Assembly: GCF_000422365.1 (NCBI RefSeq)
Contig: NZ_AULQ01000007.1
Coordinates: forward strand, 124,001-188,000
Direction: 5' to 3'
Length of the DNA stretch: 64,000 nt
Source of the DNA: Mesoflavibacter zeaxanthinifaciens DSM 18436
Lineage (GTDB): Bacteria; Bacteroidota; Bacteroidia; Flavobacteriales; Flavobacteriaceae
Below are positions 18,025 through 25,039 of the stretch, piece by piece. A program made the position numbers and the translations under genes. Within the stretch, counting starts at the first letter, position 1, and every line of letters begins with the position of its first letter. The notes under the pieces are model-generated. The model saw nothing but the letters and a program-made list of their open reading frames with translations, had not been told where the DNA came from and did no database searches.

Positions 18025-18047
18025 GATTTTGTTTTCAATAAAAATAC

Positions 18048-18080
18048 AAAAAAAGCCTCTTTAAATAAGAGGCTTTTTTT
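18048..18080 (-). terminator. Terminator after ftsY
   Basis: GCCTCTT (18055-18061) and AAGAGGC (18067-18073) form a stem with a five-base loop, flanked by A- and T-runs on both sides. It lies 25 bases past the ftsY stop and upstream of the amidase start, so it separates the two genes. Confidence 0.85.
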
Positions 18081-18104
18081 GTATTAATTTATGTTGAAAA
18101 ATTT

Positions 18105-19079
18105 CTATTTAAAGAAAGAATCTACAAATTCATATTTATTAAACACTTGTAAATCTTCTATACCTTCTCCAACACCTATATATTTTACTGGTATTTGAAA
18201 TTGGTCACTTATACCAATAACTACACCACCTTTTGCTGTACCATCTAACTTGGTCACAGCTAGACTTGTTACTTCTGTAGCTGCTGTAAATTGTTTTGCT
18301 TGTTCAAAAGCGTTTTGACCAGTACTACCATCTAAAACCAGTAATACATCGTGTGGCGCGTCACCAACTACTTTCTGCATGACACGTTTTACTTTAGTTA
18401 ACTCGTTCATTAAGTTAATTTTGTTGTGTAAACGACCAGCAGTATCAATAATTATAACATCTGCATCTTGAGAGACACCAGATTGTAAAGCATCAAAAGC
18501 CACACTTGCAGGATCAGATCCCATTTCTTGTCTTACCATCGGTACATCTACTCTATCTGCCCAAACTTGTAATTGATCTATCGCTGCTGCTCTAAAGGTA
18601 TCTGCTGCACCAAGAACAACTTTAAGTCCTTTCTTTTTAAACTGATAAGCTAATTTACCAATAGTTGTTGTTTTACCAACACCATTTACACCAACTACCA
18701 TCAATACATATGGAGTCTTTTGTCCGTTTGATTGTGCTGGCAAATTTGGTATTGTATATTCTGTTTCTTCTCCAGAATTGGTTTCGGATAGTAATCCTGC
18801 AATTTCTTCACGTAGGATTCGGTTCAATTCGTCTGTACCTAAATACTTGTCTTTAGCTACACGCTCTTCAATACGCTCTATAACTTTTAATGTCGTATTA
18901 ACACCAACATCACTAGTCACTAAAACTTCTTCTAGGTTATCTAAAACATCATCATCTACTTTAGATTTTCCTGCAACTGCTTTACTTAGCTTACCTAAGA
19001 AGCTTGTACTAGACTTTTCTAGTCCTTTGTCTAGTGTTTCTTTTTTTTCTGAAGAAAATATTCTTTTAAAAAAACTCAT
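18105..19079 (-). CDS. ftsY: Signal recognition particle receptor FtsY
   Basis: SRP receptor GTPase that brings ribosome-nascent chain complexes to the Sec/YidC machinery. It is 324 residues, a short form with only a brief charged N-terminus before the NG domain. Motifs in order: G1 GVNGVGKT (130-137), the AADTFRAAA segment, G3 DTAGR, G4 TKLDGTAKGG, and the closing IGVGEGIEDLQVF. Upstream on the same strand are DUF4295, rpmG and rpmB, a common Bacteroidota order. A terminator at 19188-19220 separates ftsY from them here. yidC lies about 15 kb away. Confidence 0.97.
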   Translation of the reverse strand: MSFFKRIFSSEKKETLDKGLEKSSTSFLGKLSKAVAGKSKVDDDVLDNLEEVLVTSDVGVNTTLKVIERIEERVAKDKYLGTDELNRILREEIAGLLSETNSGEETEYTIPNLPAQSNGQKTPYVLMVVGVNGVGKTTTIGKLAYQFKKKGLKVVLGAADTFRAAAIDQLQVWADRVDVPMVRQEMGSDPASVAFDALQSGVSQDADVIIIDTAGRLHNKINLMNELTKVKRVMQKVVGDAPHDVLLVLDGSTGQNAFEQAKQFTAATEVTSLAVTKLDGTAKGGVVIGISDQFQIPVKYIGVGEGIEDLQVFNKYEFVDSFFK

Positions 19080-19187
19080 ATAGTTTTAATATTTGTTTGT
19101 TAGCGATGCAATTACAATAATAGAGCCAAATAGTTTTACTGCTAAATTGTCATAATTACAGTGTAAAGAAACGCAATATTTTAAAAT

Positions 19188-19220
19188 AAAAAAAGCCACC
19201 TTCGGGCAGAAAGTAGCTTA
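19188..19220 (-). terminator. Terminator of the rpmB-rpmG-DUF4295 operon
   Basis: Read on the minus strand, AAGCTACTTTC pairs with GAAGGTGGCTT through two G-U wobbles around a five-base loop and runs into seven T residues. It lies between the DUF4295 stop and ftsY. Confidence 0.75.
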
Positions 19221-19226
19221 ATAGGA

Positions 19227-19240
19227 TTGCGAAAGCGCAA
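19227..19240. repeat. TTGCGAAAGCGCAA palindrome
   Basis: TTGCG and CGCAA flank a four-base AAAG loop, three bases past the DUF4295 stop. It shares its GCGAAAGCG core with sequences at 1154-1166, 7654-7669 and 40172-40186. Confidence 0.5.
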
Positions 19241-19243
19241 TTC

Positions 19244-19393
19244 TTATTTTTTTAACCAGTCGTTTACTAAGTCTGGCGCCATAATAGACTCTACGAACAT
19301 GTAAGCTCCTGTTTTAGGAGATTTTACCATCTTTATAGCTTTTGATAATCTTTTTGATCCTGTCTGTAACGATGCTACTGATTTCTTTGCCAT
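19244..19393 (-). CDS. DUF4295 family small basic protein
   Basis: 49 residues, missed by length-limited ORF searches. It reads from MAKKSVASLQTG to LVNDWLKK. It is lysine-rich at the N-terminus and carries the family core SPKTGAYMFVE. DUF4295 genes sit beside rpmG in Bacteroidota, which suggests a ribosome-associated role, but the function is not established. It starts 36 bases past the L33 stop and is presumably in one operon with L28 and L33, ended by the hairpin at 19188-19220. Confidence 0.85.
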   Translation of the reverse strand: MAKKSVASLQTGSKRLSKAIKMVKSPKTGAYMFVESIMAPDLVNDWLKK

Positions 19394-19429
19394 CTTTTAT
19401 CTTTTTTAAATTCTTTGCAGTAAAGAATG

Positions 19430-19612
19430 TTACTTAATTTCTTTATGAACTGTCATACGCTTTAAGATTGGGTTAAATTTCTTTAACTCCATTCTGTCTG
19501 GCGTGTTCTTTTTATTTTTTGTTGTAATATAACGAGATGTTCCTGGTTTACCAGACTCTTTGTGCTCTGTGCACTCTAATATTACTTGTACTCTGTTACC
19601 TTTCTTTGCCAT
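19430..19612 (-). CDS. rpmG: 50S ribosomal protein L33
   Basis: 60 residues. It begins [17 protein letters not shown] and continues with [23 protein letters not shown], the L33 signature. Only one cysteine is present, so this is the zinc-free form without the two C-x-x-C pairs. It lies 30 bases downstream of rpmB and upstream of the DUF4295 gene, the usual order. Confidence 0.95.
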   Translation of the reverse strand: MAKKGNRVQVILECTEHKESGKPGTSRYITTKNKKNTPDRMELKKFNPILKRMTVHKEIK

Positions 19613-19642
19613 AATTACTATTATTTACCTATTAGGCTAATA

Positions 19643-19879
19643 TTATTTTACAAATCCGTTAGCTCTTGCCTTTTTTAATGCAGCAGAGATACCGATTTTA
19701 TTAATTGTTTTTAACGCTGATGTAGATATTTTTAAAGTTATCCACTTATCTTCTTCAGGAATATAAAAACGTTTTTTAATTAAATTAGCTCCAAATGTAC
19801 GCTTTGTCTTATTCATTGCGTGAGACACGTTGTTTCCAACCATTGCCTTCTTTCCTGTAAGTTCACAAACTCTTGACAT
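19643..19879 (-). CDS. rpmB: 50S ribosomal protein L28
   Basis: 78 residues, the normal length. It begins MSRVCELTGKKAMVGNNVSH, includes TKRTFGANL and ends in the helical KKARANGFVK segment. It has a single cysteine, so it is the zinc-free form. It is the first gene of the rpmB-rpmG-DUF4295 operon and has a two-box promoter about 40-70 bases upstream. Confidence 0.97.
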   Translation of the reverse strand: MSRVCELTGKKAMVGNNVSHAMNKTKRTFGANLIKKRFYIPEEDKWITLKISTSALKTINKIGISAALKKARANGFVK

Positions 19880-19918
19880 TACTATATAACTTTAAAAGTG
19901 TTATTAAAAATCGAGGTG

Positions 19919-19948
19919 CAAATATACTAATTATTTACTATTTGACAA
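19919..19948 (-). promoter_or_regulatory. Promoter of the rpmB operon
   Basis: On the minus strand there is TTG (19948-19946), a 19-base spacer and TATATTTG (19926-19919), an excellent match to the Bacteroidota housekeeping promoter. Confidence 0.6.
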
Positions 19949-19959
19949 TAGCTAAATAA

Positions 19960-21210
19960 TTAATTTTCAAAAATTTCTTTTTGAAGTAGTTCTAAAACCT
20001 TATTTACGGTTTTATTTATTACACGCTCACGATGGTTACCCATATTAAATTGAAAGGCTTTTGCGCCTTCTTTAGTGGCAAATCCAATAAAAACTGTTCC
20101 TACTTCTGCATCAGAATCGCCTTTTGTTGGTCCGGCATTACCTGTTGTTGATATCCCAATATCTGCATTCAGCTTTTCTCTTACATTAATAGCCATAGCT
20201 TTTGCAACAGCTTCACTTACAACAGAATGTTTTTCTATAATAGCTTGATCTACACCTAAAACATCTACTTTACTTTGTGTAGCATAAGTGACTAATCCGC
20301 CTTTAAAATATGCCGATGTGCCAGAATGTTGTGTAAAGGTTTGGGTTAATTTTCCGCCTGTACAACTTTCGGCAATTGCCAATGTCTGGTTAGTTTTTAC
20401 TAATTGATTAGCAATAATTTGTTCTATACTATTATTATTGTCTTCAAAACCAACAAAAATATCTTTTATTAATGGTAAGATATTTTCAACTTGCGTTTGG
20501 ATGTCTTTATTTAAAACATCTTCATCGTTGCCTTTACCAGACAATCTTAAACGCACACGTCCTAAACTAGGCAAATATGCTAGTTTAATATGTTTTGGTA
20601 ATTGGTCTTCTATATGTTCTATACGTTGTGCAATTGCGCTTTCTCCTAAACCATAGGTTAAAATGGTTTTGTGTAAAATAAATGGTCTTTTGTATTTGTG
20701 CGCTAATTTAGGCAGTACTTCATCTTCTACTAGCGCTTTCATCTCATAAGGCACACCTGGTAGAGATATAAAAACTTTATCTCCTTTTTCCATCCACATT
20801 CCAGGCGCTGTACCATACTTATTCATTAGCACTTTACTTTTTGAAGGTACTAATGCTTGTTTTCGATTTAAATCTGAAATTGGTGTGGTAATATATTTTT
20901 CAAAAAGTTGCTCTACGTGTGCTAATACTAAATCGTTTTGCACCAAAGTATCATTAAAATACTCGGCTAAAGTATGTTTTGTAATATCATCTTTAGTTGG
21001 CCCTAATCCGCCTGTAATAATAATGATATCGGCATTTTCCTCTGCTTCTTTAAAAGCTTTTATTAGGTGTTCTTTTTCATCTTGAATAGACGTTATTTGA
21101 TATACAGATACTCCTATTGAATTTAACGCTTTACCTATAAAAGCTGAATTTGTGTCTATAATTTGACCAATGAGAATCTCGTCTCCAATGGTTATTATTT
21201 CGGCCTGCAT
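19960..21210 (-). CDS. cinA: CinA family protein
   Basis: 416 residues in two domains. The N-terminal molybdopterin-binding-like domain (1-170; [29 protein letters not shown]) has nucleotide pyrophosphatase or COG1058-type activity in relatives. The C-terminal CinA domain (about 255-410; [37 protein letters not shown]) is the nicotinamide mononucleotide deamidase type. The full-length protein is expected to act in pyridine nucleotide repair and salvage. The 'competence/damage-inducible' name is historical. The start codon shares one base with the stop of the upstream HPt gene, so the two are translationally coupled. Confidence 0.93.
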   Translation of the reverse strand: MQAEIITIGDEILIGQIIDTNSAFIGKALNSIGVSVYQITSIQDEKEHLIKAFKEAEENADIIIITGGLGPTKDDITKHTLAEYFNDTLVQNDLVLAHVEQLFEKYITTPISDLNRKQALVPSKSKVLMNKYGTAPGMWMEKGDKVFISLPGVPYEMKALVEDEVLPKLAHKYKRPFILHKTILTYGLGESAIAQRIEHIEDQLPKHIKLAYLPSLGRVRLRLSGKGNDEDVLNKDIQTQVENILPLIKDIFVGFEDNNNSIEQIIANQLVKTNQTLAIAESCTGGKLTQTFTQHSGTSAYFKGGLVTYATQSKVDVLGVDQAIIEKHSVVSEAVAKAMAINVREKLNADIGISTTGNAGPTKGDSDAEVGTVFIGFATKEGAKAFQFNMGNHRERVINKTVNKVLELLQKEIFEN

Positions 21211-21551
21211 TATAAATTAAAATCTTCTTTAATTTCTTTAACTGCGTTATCTATTGCTGTAAGCACAATAGTTAATTTACTTGAAATATCTTTATCGGTT
21301 TGTTCAAATTTACCCCAATCTTGCACTTCGATTAAATCGTTAAGTACGCCAAGCTCAAACATATCTACAGTTGGTTTCATTTTATGAGCTGTTTGGTAAG
21401 ATAGTTTGTAGTTTTTATTTTCTACCGCGGTTTTTAAAACAGCTGCATCTTCTGGGACTTCTTCTAAAAATGTTTGTGCTAATGCCATGATAAAATCTTG
21501 GTCATTATCTGCTAGCTCTTTTATTCTTTCTAATTTATAATGCTGTTCCAT
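21210..21551 (-). CDS. Orphan histidine phosphotransfer (HPt) protein
   Basis: 113 residues, all alpha-helical. The phosphorylatable histidine is H56 in [15 protein letters not shown], the classical HPt context (A-H-x-[LM]-K). It would relay phosphate between a hybrid kinase and a response regulator, but no two-component genes are in the window. The stop overlaps the cinA start by one base (TAATG), and the start lies directly after the stop of the FAH-family gene. It is thus in a tight three-gene unit. Confidence 0.85.
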   Translation of the reverse strand: MEQHYKLERIKELADNDQDFIMALAQTFLEEVPEDAAVLKTAVENKNYKLSYQTAHKMKPTVDMFELGVLNDLIEVQDWGKFEQTDKDISSKLTIVLTAIDNAVKEIKEDFNL

Positions 21552-22163
21552 TTATTTAACTTTAATCGAAAACATTTCTTTGTCTTCTATATATCCTTTT
21601 AGTGCGTCATCAACAACAACTTTGCCAACTCCTGCAGGCGTACCCGTAAAGATAATGTCTCCTATTTTTAATGTAAAATATTTAGACACATATTCGATAA
21701 TCTCGTCAATTTTATAGAGCATGTGACTAGTGTTACCTTTTTGTACGGTAATTTCATTTTTTTGCAGACTGAAATTCAAGTTGTTAATATCTGAAATTTC
21801 TGACTTATCTATCCAGTTACCAATTACTGCTGCACCATCAAAAGATTTTGCTTTTTCCCATGGTAATCCTTTTTCTTTTAGCTTTTGTTGTAAATCTCTT
21901 GCAGTAAAATCTATACCTAATCCAACTTTATCATAATACTTGTGGGCAAATTTTTTATCAATGTGTTTACCTACACGATTTATTTTTACCAATACTTCAA
22001 CTTCGTAGTGTACATCTTCTGAAAAATCTGGTATAAAAAACGGTTGTTTTTTCAATAATATAGCTGTATCTGGTTTGATAAAGACTACTGGTTCTGTTGG
22101 ACGCTCGTTTTGTAATTCTTCTATATGTTTGGTGTAATTACGACCTATGCAGATTAGTTTCAT
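21552..22163 (-). CDS. Fumarylacetoacetate hydrolase (FAH) family protein
   Basis: 203 residues, the short FAH-fold form. Metal ligands are expected in DVHYEVEVLVKINRVGKH and in the GIDFTARDLQQ segment. The substrate loop KAKSFDGAAVIG and the closing GTPAGVGKV are characteristic. Relatives include acylpyruvate hydrolases and oxaloacetate decarboxylases of the FAHD1 type. The exact substrate cannot be fixed. It is cytosolic and directly adjacent to the HPt gene. The upstream region is repeat-rich. Confidence 0.88.
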   Translation of the reverse strand: MKLICIGRNYTKHIEELQNERPTEPVVFIKPDTAILLKKQPFFIPDFSEDVHYEVEVLVKINRVGKHIDKKFAHKYYDKVGLGIDFTARDLQQKLKEKGLPWEKAKSFDGAAVIGNWIDKSEISDINNLNFSLQKNEITVQKGNTSHMLYKIDEIIEYVSKYFTLKIGDIIFTGTPAGVGKVVVDDALKGYIEDKEMFSIKVK

Positions 22164-22328
22164 ATTTAGATTAACTAGATTTTTAGATTACTAGATTGTT
22201 GGATTTTTAGATCTTCTTATGATTACTTAAACTGATATATTTCTGTTTAAAATTAGGTCTCGACTGCGCTCGACCTGACAACTGACAACTGTTTATTGTT
22301 AATTGTTTATTGTTTATTGTTTATTGAT
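22164..22328. repeat. Repeat-rich intergenic stretch
   Basis: Three kinds of repeat are packed between two minus-strand genes. There are several copies of TAGATT (22176-22213). A near-palindrome, CTCGACTGCGCTCGA, lies at about 22259-22273. Tandem TGTTTATTG units (22290-22326) follow a doubled ACTGACAACTG. No gene or clear terminator was seen. Confidence 0.55.
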
Positions 22329-23105
22329 CTAACCCAACTTATTATTAAACGCTCTTAGCTTAATTGCGGTTAGCACTTTTTTAGTGTACAACGGAAAATC
22401 GGCATTTAACAACCATCCAAAATAACCTGGTTCGGTTTCTAAAACATCGGTTACTAATTTTCCTTTATGTTTACCAAAACTAAATACTTCTTGTCCTTCT
22501 TTATTAAACGCAATAAAACCAGCAAAATCTGCAAAACGCTTACGCGAACTAAACTCGGCTAAAAACTTCGCATTGTTTTCTAAATCTTCATAACGTTCTA
22601 CTTGTGCTTCTAATACTTCATAAGTTGCTAACGTATCTGCTGCTGCTGTATGAGCATTTTCTAAAGTTTTATCGCAGTAAAATTTGTACGCTGCGCTAAG
22701 TGTACGTTGTTCCATTTTATGAAAAATAGTCTGTACATCTATCGCAAGACGAGATTTCATATCAAAATCCATATCGGCACGCAACATTTCTTCGGCTAAC
22801 AACGGAATATCAAAACGGTTAGAGTTAAAACCTGCTAAATCTGCATCTTTAAACATGTTGTTAATCTCTGATGCTAATTGCTTAAACGTTGGCTCGTTTG
22901 CTACTTTATCGTCAGTTATACCATGTATTGCAGAGACTTCTGCTGGTATTGGCATTTCGGGATTAACTAGCCAAGTTTTGCTTTCTTTATTTCCGTTTGG
23001 ATAGACTTTTAAAATTGAAATTTCGACAATTCTATCGGTTGTAATATTAATTCCGGTAGTTTCTAAATCGAAAAAACAAAGTGGTTTTGTTAAATTTAAA
23101 GGCAT
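22329..23105 (-). CDS. 3'-5' exonuclease, DnaQ-like with ExoX-type C-terminus
   Basis: 258 residues. The N-terminal DEDDh exonuclease domain (about 7-175) has Exo I FFDLETTG (D13, E15), Exo II GFNSNRFDIPLL and Exo III H-x4-D in NAHTAAADTLATYEV. The C-terminal part (about 200-240) carries FGKHKGKLVTDVLETEPGYF, the module found in ExoX-type nucleases and in DUF3820. It may be a polymerase III epsilon-like proofreader or a repair nuclease. The added C-terminal module argues against a plain epsilon subunit. A TAnnTTTG box lies 20 bases upstream, divergent from the next gene. Confidence 0.9.
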   Translation of the reverse strand: MPLNLTKPLCFFDLETTGINITTDRIVEISILKVYPNGNKESKTWLVNPEMPIPAEVSAIHGITDDKVANEPTFKQLASEINNMFKDADLAGFNSNRFDIPLLAEEMLRADMDFDMKSRLAIDVQTIFHKMEQRTLSAAYKFYCDKTLENAHTAAADTLATYEVLEAQVERYEDLENNAKFLAEFSSRKRFADFAGFIAFNKEGQEVFSFGKHKGKLVTDVLETEPGYFGWLLNADFPLYTKKVLTAIKLRAFNNKLG

Positions 23106-23125
23106 GAATTTTGCTTTGATTTATG

Positions 23126-23133
23126 CAAATATA
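23126..23133 (-). promoter_or_regulatory. -7 box of the exonuclease promoter
   Basis: TATATTTG on the minus strand (23133-23126) matches TAnnTTTG. The TTACTTTG on the plus strand at 23151-23158 may serve the divergent gene at 23175. Confidence 0.35.
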
Positions 23134-23174
23134 AATGTAATCTGTTACTTTTACTTTGTAAAGCTTTTTAAATA

Positions 23175-23813
23175 ATGAAAAACTATATACTTCTTTTACT
23201 TTTAACCCTTTTTACTATTGGCACTATTGCACAAAATGATCATAAACACGTTAAACTTATTGAAAAAATTAAAGGCAAACGCTATGAATTATATATAGAA
23301 AATACAGACTCTATCTCTTATGATATTTTTTTAAAAGTAGATACCGAAGATTTTAGACGCAGTAGCGAAAGACCTATTTTAAAAACCATACCACCAAAGT
23401 CCAAACAACGCGTGCTAACTATGGTTATTTTAAACGGAAAAGAAGGTAAATACACATACACGTTAGTGATTAACGAAGTCGCTTACGCCTTACAATTTGA
23501 TAAAGATTTTGAGCTGTTAGATACTAAATTAAATGAAGCACTAACATCTAAAACCGTTGAAATTTATACCCAAAACGATTGCAGCATTTGCCCTGATGCC
23601 AAGCGTATTTTAACCAAAAACAAAATTGGCTACCAAGAGTATAATATTGATCAAGACACAACACATTACAACAAACTAATTAAAGAATTTAAAGCCTTAA
23701 AACCCAATAGCTCTGTTAACCACATTCCTATTTTAAAAGTGAATGATAAAGTGTATAACCAAATTGAAAGTTTGGAAGGTTTTATTGAAGCTTTGCGAGA
23801 TGGGTTTAATTAA
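23175..23813 (+). CDS. Exported glutaredoxin-like protein
   Basis: 212 residues. A signal peptide covers residues 1-19 (ends GTIAQ). A beta-rich N-terminal domain (about 22-115) is of unknown family. A glutaredoxin/thioredoxin-fold domain covers about 127-212: VEIYTQNDCSICPDAKRIL with the redox pair C136-S-I-C139, a cis-proline loop in NHIPILKVNDKVY, and a final helix. It is predicted to act on thiols in the periplasm. The fusion of a beta domain to a glutaredoxin domain is less usual. It is divergent from the exonuclease gene. Confidence 0.8.
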   Translation: MKNYILLLLLTLFTIGTIAQNDHKHVKLIEKIKGKRYELYIENTDSISYDIFLKVDTEDFRRSSERPILKTIPPKSKQRVLTMVILNGKEGKYTYTLVINEVAYALQFDKDFELLDTKLNEALTSKTVEIYTQNDCSICPDAKRILTKNKIGYQEYNIDQDTTHYNKLIKEFKALKPNSSVNHIPILKVNDKVYNQIESLEGFIEALRDGFN

Positions 23814-23902
23814 ACCTTTGGTCAATTGAATTTTTGTTCTAACTTCGTTTAACAATCTTTAGCAAACATTAAAACCAAATATTAAACTTTAAAAATTAAC
23901 AA

Positions 23903-24814
23903 ATGAAACAATTTTACACTTTTTTGAATTTAGCAGCTTTAATGCTTATTATTCCTTCACTTTCTAATGCTCAAACCACTTTATACTTCAATGATTTTGA
24001 AGGAACTGATTTTGATACATACCAACTATACAATGCATCTGGGAATTCAGTCAACTTTATGACTGTAGCAGCAGATTATATAACTAGAGCTATACCTTCT
24101 AGCTTACCTCTGGGAAACGCCACTTCAGGGTTTTCTGGAAATGTGATAGCATTAGAGGATTACGATGGAGCTGGTTTTTCAGCAGAGGATCATTATATCC
24201 AAACAAATCCAATAGATATTACTGGAGCTAGTGGTTTAGCTTTTGAATTTCGTCTAGCTGCACCCAGAGGAAACGATGGAAATAGGTATGAAACTAATGA
24301 TATATTGCAAGTACAAATATCTATTGACGGTGGAGCATATCAAACGATAATAAGTTGTGGTGGTGGAACAGATACCCGTTTTTATTACGATTCAAGTTTA
24401 GATGGCATTAACATTGATGCTAATGATATATTAGTTGACCAAAATTCTCAAATAATTTCAACCTCAATTCCAAATACAGGAAATTCTATGTCTGTTAGAA
24501 TTCTTTTTAATTCCTTAGGCTCTCAAGAGGAAATGCTTTTTGATGATATAAAAGTTAGCGCTTCAAATGTATTAGGATTAAATGATTTTAATTATGATAC
24601 TAAAATTAAAATATTTCCAAACCCATCAAAAGAAATTATTCAAATTTCAAATTTAAATTCAAAAGAACCATATACCATTTTTGGAATTCTTGGAAATGAA
24701 ATTAAAAAAGGAATTATTGCTGACAATGAACAAATTGATATTAGCAATTTTACAAATGGAATGTATTTCTTGAAATTTAAAAATGGAAATACAATTAAAT
24801 TTATAAAAGAATAA
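23903..24814 (+). CDS. T9SS-secreted protein with C-terminal sorting domain
   Basis: 303 residues. A signal peptide covers 1-23 (ends SLSNAQ). The middle (about 25-215) is beta-rich and resembles a jelly-roll or carbohydrate-binding-like sandwich (LYFNDFEGTDF ... EEMLFDDIKVSAS). The C-terminal 75 residues are a type A sorting domain: KIFPNPSKEIIQISNL, YTIFGILGNEIKKG and NGMYFLKFKNGNTIKFIKE. It should be exported by Sec and then by the type IX system to the surface or medium. No enzyme motif was found. The long hairpin element starts six bases after the stop. Confidence 0.85.
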   Translation: MKQFYTFLNLAALMLIIPSLSNAQTTLYFNDFEGTDFDTYQLYNASGNSVNFMTVAADYITRAIPSSLPLGNATSGFSGNVIALEDYDGAGFSAEDHYIQTNPIDITGASGLAFEFRLAAPRGNDGNRYETNDILQVQISIDGGAYQTIISCGGGTDTRFYYDSSLDGINIDANDILVDQNSQIISTSIPNTGNSMSVRILFNSLGSQEEMLFDDIKVSASNVLGLNDFNYDTKIKIFPNPSKEIIQISNLNSKEPYTIFGILGNEIKKGIIADNEQIDISNFTNGMYFLKFKNGNTIKFIKE

Positions 24815-24819
24815 AAAAA

Positions 24820-24955
24820 CGTTTGCTAACAATGACTATAAGTAATTGCTTGTTTTCTCCTACTTCTGAAAATCCTCGCGGATTTTCAAATTGGTGTGTA
24901 TTTGCTAAGTTAAGCGCTAACCCACGCAACTACTTGTAGCCGAGACCATTAAACG
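24820..24955. repeat. 136-base imperfect hairpin element
   Basis: Outer ends CGTTT... (24820) and ...AAACG (24955) are inverted. The next arms, CTATAAGTAATTGC (24836-24849) and GCAACTACTTGTAG (24926-24939), pair with two mismatches. A perfect inner hairpin GAAAATCC-TCGC-GGATTTTC lies at 24868-24887. A further near-palindrome GTTAAGCGCTAAC lies at 24909-24921. No ORF is present. It looks like a dispersed, hairpin-forming intergenic element. Confidence 0.55.
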
Positions 24956-24974
24956 AAATTTAAAAGCATGATAT

Positions 24975-25006
24975 AAAAAAGCACAACCTAAAAGTTGTGC
25001 TTTTTT
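24975..25006. terminator. Bidirectional terminator, T9SS gene and E2 gene
   Basis: GCACAAC (24981-24987) and GTTGTGC (24994-25000) form a stem around CTAAAA, with six A before and six T after. It can stop transcription from both converging genes. Confidence 0.85.
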
Positions 25007-25017
25007 ATATCATTGAG

Positions 25018-25037
25018 ATACCTGCCTGCGCAGGTAT
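25018..25037. repeat. ATACCTGC...GCAGGTAT palindrome
   Basis: A perfect 8-bp stem with loop CTGC lies just past the stop of the E2 gene. It is G/C-richer than its surroundings. It lacks a T-run on the minus strand and is probably an intergenic palindrome rather than the terminator. Confidence 0.5.
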
Positions 25038-25039
25038 TT

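Noticed and set aside
24820-24955. Calling the hairpin an integron attC site
   Set aside because: Some ends resemble the GTTAAGC/GCTAAC core sites, but the core motifs are not at the right ends, there is no cassette array and no integrase in the window.
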